Program-made: the position numbers and the translations under genes
Shown: positions 1 to 10,597 of the stretch, piece by piece
Numbering within the stretch: the first letter of the stretch is position 1
How the letters are laid out: each line of letters begins with the position of its first letter
Notes under the pieces: generated by a model
What the model was told of the DNA's origin: nothing
What the model saw: only the letters and a program-made list of their open reading frames with translations
The model's database searches: none
Assembly: GCA_944472135.2 (NCBI GenBank)
Contig: OX235263.1
Coordinates: forward strand, 90,118,721 to 90,182,720
Direction of reading: 5' to 3'
Length of the DNA stretch: 64,000 nucleotides
From: Trichobilharzia regenti
Taxonomy: Eukaryota > Platyhelminthes > Trematoda > Strigeidida > Schistosomatidae

Positions 1-20
1 AATCTTCAACTCCATTGACA
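1..20. repeat. End of a BEL-type LTR cut by window edge
   Basis: The first 20 bases match the terminal bases of the LTRs of element C (20500-20519 and 23928-23947), ending in the same TTGACA. A further BEL copy therefore lies just outside the window. The orientation would be that of elements A-C. Confidence 0.75.
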
Positions 21-1339
21 GTTATTCTGTAGGAGCGTTGCGGATCGAAATAAGTGGTAAATTATAAGTAAATTAATCCGGCCTAAACATCTGCCTAAAG
101 TTACGCGAGTACGTCTCCTAGTCACAGGTAAATATGTAGGGACCAATTAAAAAAATACCTAACTTCAGCATTTGAAAAATAAGATTACAACTTAGGCACA
201 GAAATTTAGTTCGATTTCGTATGAGATTACGTGTATTCAAAACTAGTGCATTACTATTATTTCACTCAAGGCGTGATGTCAATCCATATGATTACGGGTG
301 TGAAAGTATAGTGTAAAATAATTGTATAGGTTGAGCTGTAGTAATCGCGGTAAGATTTCGATTACGTTAAATTATGCCACCAATTACTTTGTCAGGTCTC
401 ATTGATAAGTCAGACCTCCATCTCGTCATGATGTCAAATTTAGTTTCACTCAGATAGAAAAATAAAAGTATGGCAAGCAGGATGTTAAATACATTTAATG
501 AAAAATAATAACAAGCAAACGTCTTTTCACAGCTGTTTGTCGTAACTACTTCGACGATGTCGAACTGCTGTGACCAGGTTGACTGACGTTACCGGACATC
601 TGCAAATAAGTGATTAAATTTTATTTTTTAAATCGCTGGGTTTTGAAAAAAGTAATGTAAAAGTTAAACGCTTTATATTTGCCTATTTTTGCTGAAAAAA
701 GTTTCATTCTCCCTTCCCATTCTTCCGTATGACAGCAATCTTCCACGGTTTTCACTGTCACACACGTTGTCCATCTTTTAAAGTACAGCACCAAGCAAAT
801 AATAAAAGTTTAATATTTTAAATAAACGGGTTTTTACAAGAAATGCATGCCACTTCTACAGGCGCAATAAGTTATGTTATAAATCGCAATCGTGAAGTGT
901 CATAAATTAATACTTTTTCAAGAGTTTAAATCGTTCAATTATTGTATATGCGATTAGAAAAGGTTAACATATATGTTAAACTGTGAACTCTTTACAATGA
1001 ACGATTTATATTTGGGTAGGTACTATACCCTCACGTAATTAAAAGCTATTTCAGGAGGAGAACAACGTCCTGATAAACTGTAAAATGGCACAAAATACAA
1101 TTATCGATAGTGCATCACTGAAAGTCACAATTGGCTATAGAGTCCTTGGAATGGTAGTATACATTTGCAATGTTTAATGCTAACCATATCGGTGTAAGCA
1201 TGGGAACTATGACGTTTTCGATGAAAATACAGCTTTATTCAAACACTGATGTTGTTGTATTTCTAATCAAAGCACACCAGACTTTAAGCAAACAACTAAT
1301 AGGCAAAAATAGTATTATCATAGTATCCTTTAATTCATA
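21..1339. other. AT-rich stretch, no gene recognised
   Basis: I see no convincing coding potential here. Bases 841-935 resemble 7268-7360 (shared ATGCATGCCA and following bases), which suggests an old dispersed repeat, but I cannot name it. Confidence 0.4.
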
Positions 1340-1910
1340 GAAGAATATGGGGCTTCACCTGCGCATGTCCATTTCCCTCGGTTATCTGCTAACTTTTTCA
1401 CCCCGCTCCAAGTCTGCTCACATGCTTTCATCTTCTCTTCACATGACCTTCTCCAAGTCACCCTCACTCTGAAGACCAACTCGCCTCTTCCCTTTCGGGT
1501 TCCACTCAAGGGCTTGTCTAATGATGTCAGTTGATGTTTTCCTCAGCGTGTGGCCAATCCATCTCCATTTCTCACTGCCTATTTGTTTTACAATCGGTTC
1601 CTACTGGACCCATTGCCAGAGATCCCTGTTGATGATCTTGTCTGACCAGCCATATGATCTTGAGTATTGAGCGAAGAAAGCTGTTAACGAAGGTCTGACG
1701 TTCATTTGTAATGTTCTTCATGACACTCCAAGTCTGTGATCCATATAGTAGCACTGACTTCACATTGGAGTTGAAAATCCGAATGTTATTTTTGATGCTG
1801 AGTGCTGTCGACCTCCACACAGACTTAAGAGTAATGAAAGCTAGTCGTGCTTTTCCGATTCTTGCTTTGATATCCTCGTCACAAACAATAAGCCTCAGCT
1901 TTAATAAGGC
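1340..1910 (-). mobile_element. RTE (SR2-like) retrotransposon 3' remnant
   Basis: On the minus strand, 1572-1820 encodes a fragment with the LLYGSQTW motif and the following FVNSFLR block, typical of the C-terminal part of RTE-type reverse transcriptases in schistosomes. The left end carries the GGGCTTCACCTGC motif, which also marks the 3' end of the copies near 35.5 kb. The fragment is frameshifted and lacks the polymerase core, so it is dead. SR2 family assignment is from memory and moderate. Confidence 0.6.
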
Positions 1911-3029
1911 CTATGAAGTTAAGATAAAAAAGTGTCATAGTGCATAAATAAAAAGACTATCGTGAAGTAGATAAGTGATATTTCAGTGGCAGGTGAATTG
2001 AAAGTTCTGCAAGCTTATAATTCGTAAAACAACCTGACATGTAAGATTTCTCACGAATTTCTTTGAGGCTTATGGGGTAGCATTGATGTTTTGGTGTCAT
2101 TTTGAACTTTGGAAAGATGATTTACAAATGTAAAAGATAATAATCATAGAAACTGCAGTAATATTCTGTAGCTGTTCGGAATTTTTTCCTTTGATGCAGT
2201 TTCTCACCAACAATTTGCAGGATTCGTGGTGAGTTTATAGGAAACAGTATTCTATCTTCATGTTCATCAACTGTCCCTTCACGCACAATAGCATGCAGTC
2301 ATTGCATACACTCAAGCATAGTAACCTGAATGTCACAAGATCCCTGCAGATAAGTTGTTTAATAATAAATGCTTTAAAGATATGAGCCATAAGTGCATCC
2401 TCCATATCTTTCATAGCCACAAGTAATTTATCAAGGATCTCAGAATATCTTGGTGATCTGAAAATGAATGATCATTAAGACTGGTATAACTTATGTAACA
2501 GGTGTAGTAGTTTTAGGATACAGCTGGTAGCTACTATTCGACAGAAAGCTGATAAAAATTTTAGGCAGTCTGACACTTTAGAAGGACCATCTATACTATT
2601 CTTCGTGCCCCCAATGCACACTGATATCAATATAATCTGACGCCATTTTATGCACTGACCAAATACGGTCTTCTGTATTTCCGCATGCAAATGTAAATTA
2701 AACTAGTGTCACATCTTCCCATGAGCAATTTTAACCGGGAACTTCATCGAAATGGATCACCAGGAAATTCAGCAGCCCTTCTCATTCATCGCATGATCTC
2801 TTTGATGTGTTATGGAACATTTCAGTCATCACGCATGATAACAGAAGTGTTTAACATCCTCAAAACATACATCTAACCTATGTCTGTGGGCTATTTCTCT
2901 TTCAAATGTCCGATTCTCATATAATAACTGGGATGAAGACAGCCCTTACCTGTATTCAATTCACATCTTTAGGATCCAAAACAACTCGCAAACAACAGAG
3001 CATTAAGGCTCTAAAAAACAAACAATAGT
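1911..3029. other. Unassigned non-coding stretch
   Basis: Only short open frames with no recognisable domain occur here on either strand. I see no RNA gene or repeat that I can support. Confidence 0.3.
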
Positions 3030-3206
3030 TGTAAATGAAGCTGAAGATTGAACGATCAATTCATGGTTGTTTGCTCAAAACCAGATACCCCAAATTTCGC
3101 GAAGGCATCAATAAACCACTAATCGTCACACCGGTCGCTGTTCAGAAAGAAGTCAGAAGAAAATCGTCAGAAACCTGAGTGATAACATATCTTATATGTT
3201 GGTGTT
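3030..3206 (+). repeat. Older BEL LTR, left part, split by element A
   Basis: This stretch matches the start of a plus-oriented BEL LTR (compare 11152 onward), with the same GATTGAACGATCAATTCA block. It stops at GGTGTT exactly where element A begins, and the LTR resumes at 7164. It is diverged and about 37 bases shorter than the matching part of the LTR at 11152. Confidence 0.75.
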
Positions 3207-3567
3207 TGTCAGCCACGTCTCATAAACCGTTAATGCCCAGCTCTCGCTACGCTCGGGCCCACGCTGTTCCTTGAAGTTTTTCAGAAACGCTTAGTTATAA
3301 CGGACGGAAAAACCAAAACACCGATTGGTGAATCGAGGATTCTTCATTGTTACACCAACATATAAAAATAATATTTGAACTAAGGTCTGTGAACAAATAT
3401 TACAATAATAAATCACAAGATTACTTCTGATGGTTTACTGCTGACTTCTTTCTGAACAGCGACCGATGAGACGATGACTGTCGTATTGATGCCTCCGCGA
3501 AAATTGGGGAAGTTGGTTTTGAGCAAACAACCGTGAATTGATCGTTCAATCTTCAACTACATTGACA
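3207..3567 (-). repeat. 3' LTR of element A
   Basis: This 361-bp LTR has TGTCAG/TTGACA ends in plus orientation. It matches the left LTR of element B (16119-16479) almost base for base. It differs clearly from A's own 5' LTR in the half nearest TGTCAG. Confidence 0.85.
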
Positions 3568-4273
3568 CTCCCCGGCAAAACACGGATCCAACCCTTTTTT
3601 CCTTCACGACCAATGCACGTTGACTGGGATGCCATTGCGAGAACCTGGGTCACTCGGACAGAGCTGAAATGGAAAACAAACAGAAAAGCCAACACACCAC
3701 AAGCATACTCACAGCACAATCTCACACATTGCTGACGACCTGCGCCTCCAGGCAGAGACCTCCTCTTGACATCTTGCAACACAATCGCCACTTGCTAGAA
3801 TGACTCTTGCAGAATGAAACGTGACCATAGCACCAACTCACGACACTCTACGCACATCCTCTTATCTACTCACTACCAATTACCACTGCAATCGCTTGTC
3901 ACTCATTCTGCCTCAGTTCTAGTAACGGTGACGCATGCGAGCCTCAGTCGTTTACACTCTTTCTCCCCGGCGTGTGGGACCACAGCTAACAATTATCTCC
4001 GTGTGCATTTCATTCTCAGCAATAACCTAGCCTCCCCGGCGTATACGACCCATCTGCTGTCCTTAACATCAATCAATTCATTCACGGATGTAGAAGACAC
4101 GAAACAACTTCAGAAGTAATCACGACGAAAATTTTAACAAAATTATGCAATAAAAACAAGGTATGAAAACAACGAGTAAACACAATGAATCCAAAACACC
4201 ACCAATTGATATGACACACCACACGTATATACAAACTGTACACAAAAACTCGCGGATCACATCTTGATGGAAT

Positions 4274-4716
4274 TCCTTTGAAGAATCGCAGGACTTACAC
4301 CAGTACGCCTACAACCCTTCACAGGTTGACGATTGTAAGTTGTGGAATGTCCGGCCACAAACAAGATTAACCAACAATTACGATAATTGGAACTCACACA
4401 ACTATTTAACACAAACATATGTACAATCAACACATCAAATGTTGTGGATTCCGGCATGAAAACTACCCTTGAAGAACTATAGGACTTACAGCAGTACGCC
4501 TACATTCCTTCTCAGGTTGATGATCCAAGTGGAAGTCGTCCGGACACAAACAGAATTACCAACAGCTAGATGACAGATGATATCAATTCAGTATATACAA
4601 TATGAACATATGTACAAAATCACACACCAAGCACATTGAACTGCTCATTGATGCGCTACCCTTTGAAGAATTGTAGGACTTACAGCAGTACGCCTACAAC
4701 CCTTCTCAGGTTGACT
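4274..4716 (-). repeat. Three ~193-bp tandem units in element A
   Basis: A block containing GGACTTACA and CAGTACGCCTAC recurs at about 4274, 4467 and 4661, a spacing of 193-194 bp. The array lies directly downstream of the gag stop. Element B has the same three units, whereas C has two. Confidence 0.8.
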
Positions 4717-4718
4717 CC

Positions 4719-6677
4719 CTAGGTTGGAAAATCGTCGCAGAGTTCATTTGCTGACTTCCTTCTATCAGCTATATCCTCAAATCTGAACGGTAACACGCCA
4801 ATGTCATTGTATCGTAGAATATAGATGACTAACAAACACACGACGTATCTGGTCAACCAAGCGTAGAAACAGAGTAATTTACACCAAAGATAATAACATT
4901 CAAATAGTAACTTGAAACTAGAAATGCCTTTATTCATGCAAGTCAATTTAACAATTACTCTCTCGTTTACACTTGGCTTATTCTCACCAAACTGAGCAAT
5001 ATCTTTCGTCTTTTCAAACGCACCAATACTATCAAAGTCATTGCACAAGATACTTGAGTTGATGAGCGTCTGTTTCATTGTGGATGGCAACACCAACGAC
5101 GACTGATTGATACCAGTTGATGAACTTAGCGGTGGATCAGAAGCTACTGTTGTTGGAATTTCAGAAAATTCTCTAACTGCAAGATTACTACCACTGTTGT
5201 CTTTTACTATTAGCTCAGGTTTAGCACTAGCATCTGATGATAGGTGGGCTACATGCTGATCAATCACACTGACGGTCTGACAAGTATGCGTGCCTTCTGC
5301 AACTGCATCTGCATTTATTTCTACTTCACGTTCGAGTTCTACAGAACCCTTAATTAACTTAGCAGTAGTAGGCATTCCCCTAATTTCATCATGATCAACC
5401 AAAGACAAATGTGCACTATCATGATCATTATCATGAATATTCACTTTACCATAGTCGACTTCATCATTTTCAAACTCTTTAATAACAGCAGTAGATGATT
5501 TGGGTTCTTCCTCACAAATCCTTAAATGGTTTATGTCTTCACTCTGACTAATTATACCTTGTAAACTTGTGGAGTCAGAACTGGACTCTGAAGCAGCAAC
5601 TCTATTCTGTGACACTATATACAACAATGGCTTACCAGTTGCAACTACAGACTTCTTGACTGCACCGTTATCGTCACACAATTCGGAGTCAGGCCTGGAG
5701 TTTACATTTAGCTTATCACTGAACTTGCTCACTGGTTCACAGTTCACCTTTGTATGCACTTCTTGCAAACATGTGAAACACAACCGTGTTTGTCTTGCAT
5801 CTTGAAACTTATCTGTTGAGGATGTACTACGAAACCTGTTACACTCACTAGGTCTATATGCATTACTAGACATCATGGAGCCTTCTCGATATCCACCTCT
5901 CTGAGGCCTATTCGTCATCAATGATTGCGTTTTACCCTCAGACTGCTCTATTCTAGGGGTGAGATGTAATCGACTGGCGAACTTGCTCATAGATTGATTG
6001 ACACTATCTTTTACTAGTTTCAGGATATCATCAAACTTTGGCTCGATACCCTCATCCTCCATACGGGAGCTTATCTTCACCCACTTCCTTTGCAGTCGAG
6101 TAGGTAGGCGTCTTGCTATTACTTCTAGTATAAAACTCGAGTTGAGGTCACTCATGCGATTCATCGAAATCATTGCATTCTTGTAAATTAGCAAATTATC
6201 TAAAAACTCAGTGAGTGCCTGGGAGTCATCTTTTAGTTGACTGCCATTACCTTTAACAGCCTCGAATAATTTCCCTACAATCATCGAAGGTCTTCCAAAC
6301 CTTTGACGTAATATGCTCATAGCCTCATCGTAGCCCTCTTTTGGCTTCATAAACTTACAGCACTGTATAGCTCTTGAAGCATCTCCAGTGCAATACCTCA
6401 TTAAATACATTAACTTCATTTCATCATTTAATAAAAAACCACTCAACATGATCTCAAACTCCTTTACAAATTGTAAATAATCAGCCGGGTTTCCATCAAA
6501 ACACCGTGGTTCTAATTTAGGGAGTTTGATGTTCCTATTATCCCTGAACGGCGAAACAGTAACATCAACCATGTCATGCTTAACATCAGACACATCGTTA
6601 CAATTAACAGACAAGTCACCATGACTTACTTTCCTGTTTGCATCCAAGACACTCTGTCCCTTCTTTGACCCAGGCAT
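4719..6677 (-). CDS. gag: BEL/Pao Gag-like protein, element A
   Basis: Structural protein of a BEL/Pao-type retroelement. The 652-residue frame starts at the first ATG (6677); the frame is open further upstream to 6812 but only from a GTG inside the LTR. Residues around 45-230 resemble the DUF1759 capsid region: a KLEPRCFDGNPADY block, a helix-rich stretch, RQRFGRP and ARRLPTRLQRKW. A perfect CX2CX4HX4C zinc knuckle (CFTC...H...C) follows near residue 300. The acidic, serine-rich second half shows no protease or polymerase motif. The C-terminus has a hydrophobic run (YYLWCKLLCFYAW...VVCLLVIYIL) that looks membrane-spanning, which is unusual for Gag. The frame is intact, but whether it is expressed is unknown. 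Confidence 0.8.
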   Translation of the reverse strand: MPGSKKGQSVLDANRKVSHGDLSVNCNDVSDVKHDMVDVTVSPFRDNRNIKLPKLEPRCFDGNPADYLQFVKEFEIMLSGFLLNDEMKLMYLMRYCTGDASRAIQCCKFMKPKEGYDEAMSILRQRFGRPSMIVGKLFEAVKGNGSQLKDDSQALTEFLDNLLIYKNAMISMNRMSDLNSSFILEVIARRLPTRLQRKWVKISSRMEDEGIEPKFDDILKLVKDSVNQSMSKFASRLHLTPRIEQSEGKTQSLMTNRPQRGGYREGSMMSSNAYRPSECNRFRSTSSTDKFQDARQTRLCFTCLQEVHTKVNCEPVSKFSDKLNVNSRPDSELCDDNGAVKKSVVATGKPLLYIVSQNRVAASESSSDSTSLQGIISQSEDINHLRICEEEPKSSTAVIKEFENDEVDYGKVNIHDNDHDSAHLSLVDHDEIRGMPTTAKLIKGSVELEREVEINADAVAEGTHTCQTVSVIDQHVAHLSSDASAKPELIVKDNSGSNLAVREFSEIPTTVASDPPLSSSTGINQSSLVLPSTMKQTLINSSILCNDFDSIGAFEKTKDIAQFGENKPSVNERVIVKLTCMNKGISSFKLLFECYYLWCKLLCFYAWLTRYVVCLLVIYILRYNDIGVLPFRFEDIADRRKSANELCDDFPT

Positions 6678-6804
6678 TGTTGAACTTGACCCAATTCCAA
6701 AATGTTCCAGATATTGCTTGTTCAAAGAGGACTTGACCGGCACCAGGAAAGATGAACGGTGACTATCCAAACTTTCACCGACCGTCTGAATCCGCCAGAA
6801 TCTT

Positions 6805-7163
6805 TCAGCCACGTGTCGTAAACCGTCAATGCCCAGCTCTTGCTACGCTCAGGCCCACGCTGTTCCTTGCAGTTTTTCAGAAACGCTTAGTTATAACGGA
6901 CGCTAATACCAGAAGACCGATTGGCCACTCGAGAATTGTTTATCTTTACACCAACACATAAAAATAATATTTGAACTAAGGTCTGTGAACAAATATTACA
7001 ATAATAAATCACAAGATTACTTCTGATGGTTTACTGCTGACTTCTTTCTGAACAGCGACCGATGAGACGATGACTGTCGTATTGATGCCTCCGCGAAAAT
7101 TGGGGAAGTTGGTTTTGAGCAAACAACCATGAATTGATCGTTCAATCTTCAACACCATTCACA
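6805..7163 (-). repeat. 5' LTR of element A
   Basis: This LTR of about 359 bp is nearly identical to B's 5' LTR. It differs from A's 3' LTR mainly in the U5-proximal half (6805-6960). Confidence 0.8.
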
Positions 7164-7222
7164 GTGTTACAATAAAGGATTCTGGAGTCGCAAAACGGTG
7201 TTTTGATTTTTGCGTCCGTTAT
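7164..7222 (+). repeat. Older BEL LTR, right part
   Basis: Continues the LTR interrupted at 3206 (GTGTTACAATAAAG, then GAGTCGCAAA as in 11362-11400). The last ~90 bases of the LTR are missing. Confidence 0.7.
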
Positions 7223-8899
7223 TATAATAATAATGTATATTCTCATATAAACATATAAATTTACATGAAAATGCATGCCATTTTCACAGGCACGATCAAG
7301 TATGATATAATATAAAATCGTAGATTGTCTACAAGTTAATAATGTTTCAACTGATAAATATTTGATATATATATATAAATACACATTGTCTGAACTAGGT
7401 TGTATAGTTATTGAATTGTACAATTGTCCTCCAGGTTGAGCGGGAAAATCGACTTCGTTTCGTTTTCATCCCGTGGTTGTCGGCATACGATAACCAACCA
7501 ATATTGAGGTAAGTACAGTGTTTACAAGGGAATGAAAGCTGTTCTAGAAAAATTAAAGTGCTAAGGTGAATCATCAAATTGTAATGAAATAGGTAAGTGC
7601 AAGTATCATTAACAAATGTATTTATAAAGAAACCCCCTAGGCTGACAACGTTCATTTTCAACGTATAATGCTACTCCTATAGTTTGTACCATCATGATGT
7701 CCGCTTTTGGTTTTAATACATTTATTCTCATGCCGGTTTTTTGTTTTATACCTTTTTGTGCATTTGGTGCACAACCGTACCCTAAAGAGAATAGGAATAG
7801 AATAAGTCATAAAGAGCTATAAAATGTTAGGTTTAATGGAGTATAATGAGGAGCAAGTAAAGACGTTATTAGAAAATGAATGAGATAAGACATTGTGAAG
7901 TGGTATTTAAAGATCTGACAATGGACAGCAAGTTAATTTATAAGATGCCCCATAAATCTGTGCAGAGCCCACGTGGTCGCATCTCAACAATAGGCTGAGC
8001 GAATGGTATATATTTAAAGGTAGAAGCATGATCTGTCAAGGCGTTCATTATTATCTTTTTCAAGATAAAGATCTAAGCCCTCATAAAAATCAGAAATATC
8101 TCGAGCCTTTAATTTGTATATTGCTGTTCCTGCAGAATGGGGCGATTCACCTTAGTGACCACCACCATATCTACTGATCAGCTAACGCCACCCTCCCTCC
8201 TTTTTTGATGTTAAGCTCTGAGACTATGATTATTATGGCTACCGCAAATATACTGCTTGGTACCAGACATGTTCGTACCCCATATTCCATCTCCCTAGCT
8301 TTCTTAATGAGTGCTTCCAATAGGTCTCCGCGTACATCTTTATGAACATTAATAATAATAATAATATTTATATATGTATGCATGCGTCCTAATGAACAGA
8401 TTACTTTATAAGAAGTTAAAACCTTAAAGAATAAAAAGAATAGGTTTTGTGAATAGTGGAGCAAGATTCAGCAGAACAATATAGTTAGGGATCAATGTAG
8501 GTAGTATGAACTGAAGGTAAGGTCGGTTGGCAGGACTTAGTGTACTAAATTATCATGACAGTCTTGTATATAGTAGACATCTGACATTGCAAAGTAACGT
8601 GTCTAAACATATTATAAAAGATATTAACAGAAATACTACATAGCTTTAACATTATGAATTTTAGAAAATTATATGAGAATGGGTAACTGTTGACTGAAGA
8701 TAATCAATTCAACTCAAAAATAGTGCAGTGTATTATGCTAATAATATAAGTATATTCGTAAAATATTAAAAGATATGGTTGCTAATGTAATGGTTTTCGG
8801 AAATAATTATACTGACGAACTTATTGAAGATTACAGTGAAGAGGAAACCAGTGAGTTAGTTAAACGGCTACTGTGCAGTTAGTAGTTAAAACGTCTTTT
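7223..8899. other. AT-rich non-coding stretch
   Basis: No domain-bearing ORF is seen. Bases 7268-7360 resemble 841-935. Bases 8440-8600 weakly resemble 8960-9100, so an old repeat related to the CR1-like 3' region may be present. Confidence 0.3.
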
Positions 8900-9313
8900 T
8901 TAAAAAGTAAAGGGTAGAAGAGTTTTGAGCACCGGAGCAAATTAAGTCATATTCTACTGAGTAGAGTGTAGTGAATAGTGGTACGATTAGGGATAAGGGT
9001 AGGTTGAATGAACTTGGGGAAAATGGTTGGTTGGTTGAGTTTGTTATTGCTAGGTATTCCTGGCCACTTTTCATATGGCATGCTTTAGACATTACAAAGT
9101 ACCAGTTTGCTTATATTATGGGAGAACTATCACAACTAATTTGGGATTATACATCCAGGAGAGTCTAATGAGTTTATAAACCCGATTGAAGAAATATCGA
9201 TAGGATCTCTAGTAAGCTGAATAACCGGACCTTAGGTAAAGGCATGTGGGAGAGATTAGGTTGGTTTTATCACGTTATAGATGAGGTACGGTTGCCGGGG
9301 CAAATGAGTTTCC
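8900..9313 (-). mobile_element. Probable 3' untranslated part of CR1-like element
   Basis: Lies directly downstream of the minus-strand reverse transcriptase stop. The extent is uncertain, and assignment rests on position and on the weak repeat at 8440-8600. Confidence 0.35.
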
Positions 9314-10597
9314 TCAAATTGGGGGTATTGCACTGGGGTCTGTAGTACTAAAGCTAGTTGAGCGGCCCATATGGATAAAGTATGGATAAGTAGACCGAAG
9401 CTCTTTTGTTGATAGGAACTCGTTAAGTAGACGCTGGAATTCAGTAGGAGATCGGCAACTACGTACAGTAAGTGGAAGTTCGTTCCATAATGCACTGTAC
9501 TGTATTTTAAAGAAACGTGATCGCAGTTTTGTCCGGAACCGGCTTATGGATAGAGTATTTTCATGATTCCTAAGAGTATATATGGGTAAATTATTGAAAG
9601 CTATTGGATTACTGCTTTTGGTGTAGCCGTGTAAAAGGCGAAAGAGGAATGTAAGGTTGAGTTTCAGGCGCCTTAACCAAAGTGGCTGAAGTCCATACAT
9701 TTTGCACCTATCAGCGTAAGTCAGTCCTTCATGTTTGTATAATAGGCGTCGAGTAAAACTTCGCTGAATATTTTCAATACGAACCCTGTCATACCCATGC
9801 ATGAAACCGAAGACAATTGTGCAGTATTCAAGTACTGGACGAACCATGACTTTGTATAAAAGGACTTTAGCCTCATTTGTGTACATTTTTCGATGTAACA
9901 AGCCTGTGAGTCTTCGGCATTTAGAAACAAGTGCTTTTGCGTACTGACTGAATGTTAAGTTTTGTGAGTAGGTAACTCCCAGGTCTTTTATGGAACTGAG
10001 GGTTTGGAGAAAAGAGTTACCTAGGTGTAACCTGAAATTCGGATGGGAGTTATTGAAATATAGGACACCACATTTATCAGAATTGAATGGCAGTTGCCAG
10101 TCATTGCTCCAGTTATGTAACCTATCCAGATCATCTTGAATATGTGTGAATCCTTCGTTTAGTGTAGAATGGGGGAAGCTGTATACAATCTTTAAGTCGT
10201 CAGCAAAGAGGTATGGGGTACCATGCTTGATTACGCTGCAGATGTCGTTAATGTAGATTACGAAAAGCAGTGGACCTAGTACACTACCCTGAATCACTCC
10301 ACTTCTTATAGGTCTGGGTGACGAGTAATTATTTGCAAATTTCACAACTTGGGAACGATCTTCCAAGAAAGAAATGAGCCAGGATAACAAGGGGTCTTGG
10401 AACCCGTACGACTTTAGCTTAAGGATTAGTCTCTTGTGTGGGACTTTATCAAAGGCTTTTTTGAAGTCAAAGAAGAGAGTTGTGACATACAAACCATGAT
10501 CACGCTTAGCGGTAACATCATCAAAGTAGTCAAGTAGGCAGCGTTTCTGAGAAACTTCAGGGAACAGCATGCATAATTTTGTTAAAATTTTCGTCAA
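9314..10597 (-). CDS. CR1-like reverse transcriptase, 5'-truncated
   Basis: The 427-residue frame encodes the middle and end of a non-LTR reverse transcriptase. Visible motifs are LFFDFKKAFDKVPH (motif A, catalytic Asp), SGVIQGSVLGPLLF (motif B) and LFADDLK (motif C, the catalytic Asp pair), followed by thumb and C-terminal regions with RRLKLNLTFLFRLLHGY. The IQGSVLGP type is typical of the CR1/jockey group (SR1 and Perere elements in schistosomes, from memory). The endonuclease and the first third of the polymerase are absent. The first ~19 codons come from BEL sequence (10541-10597), so the frame is a chimera. The core is free of stops, which suggests a fairly recent event, but the element cannot be autonomous. 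Confidence 0.8.
   Translation of the reverse strand: MTKILTKLCMLFPEVSQKRCLLDYFDDVTAKRDHGLYVTTLFFDFKKAFDKVPHKRLILKLKSYGFQDPLLSWLISFLEDRSQVVKFANNYSSPRPIRSGVIQGSVLGPLLFVIYINDICSVIKHGTPYLFADDLKIVYSFPHSTLNEGFTHIQDDLDRLHNWSNDWQLPFNSDKCGVLYFNNSHPNFRLHLGNSFLQTLSSIKDLGVTYSQNLTFSQYAKALVSKCRRLTGLLHRKMYTNEAKVLLYKVMVRPVLEYCTIVFGFMHGYDRVRIENIQRSFTRRLLYKHEGLTYADRCKMYGLQPLWLRRLKLNLTFLFRLLHGYTKSSNPIAFNNLPIYTLRNHENTLSISRFRTKLRSRFFKIQYSALWNELPLTVRSCRSPTEFQRLLNEFLSTKELRSTYPYFIHMGRSTSFSTTDPSAIPPI
10541..10569. repeat. LTR scrap at CR1/BEL junction
   Basis: These 29 bases match an internal part of the BEL LTR (11427-11454, CGTTTCTGAGAA...GGAACAGCAT) with few differences. They sit exactly between CR1-like and BEL internal sequence. 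Confidence 0.65.

Larger units (their letters stand above)
3207..7163 (-). mobile_element. BEL/Pao non-autonomous element A (gag only)
   Basis: This is a 3957-bp LTR element read on the minus strand. It has LTRs at 6805-7163 (5') and 3207-3567 (3'), a Gag-like ORF and a 1.15-kb non-coding tail with tandem units. The 5-bp target duplication GTGTT lies at 3202-3206 and 7164-7168. A GGGGAG purine run (minus of 3568-3573) abuts the 3' LTR, and a TGGCGGATT primer-binding candidate lies at 6789-6797 just inside the 5' LTR. No protease, reverse transcriptase, RNase H or integrase is present, so it must be mobilised in trans. Confidence 0.85.

Noticed and set aside
2475..2690. 71-codon minus-strand ORF
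   Set aside because: No recognisable motif, no splice context and no repetition elsewhere in the window.
3538..3735. 65-codon ORF spanning LTR end and internal DNA in all BEL copies
   Set aside because: Crosses the LTR boundary on the antisense strand; same reasoning as above.
3814..4119. 101-codon plus-strand ORF repeated near-identically in A, B and D
   Set aside because: It lies antisense in the 3' region of the BEL elements. Its preservation follows from the overall similarity of the copies, and it is broken in C (about 20766-21070). No domain seen.
6678..6812. N-terminal extension of Gag into the 5' LTR
   Set aside because: The extended frame would begin at GTG within the LTR. The first ATG (6677) coincides with the ATG start of element C.
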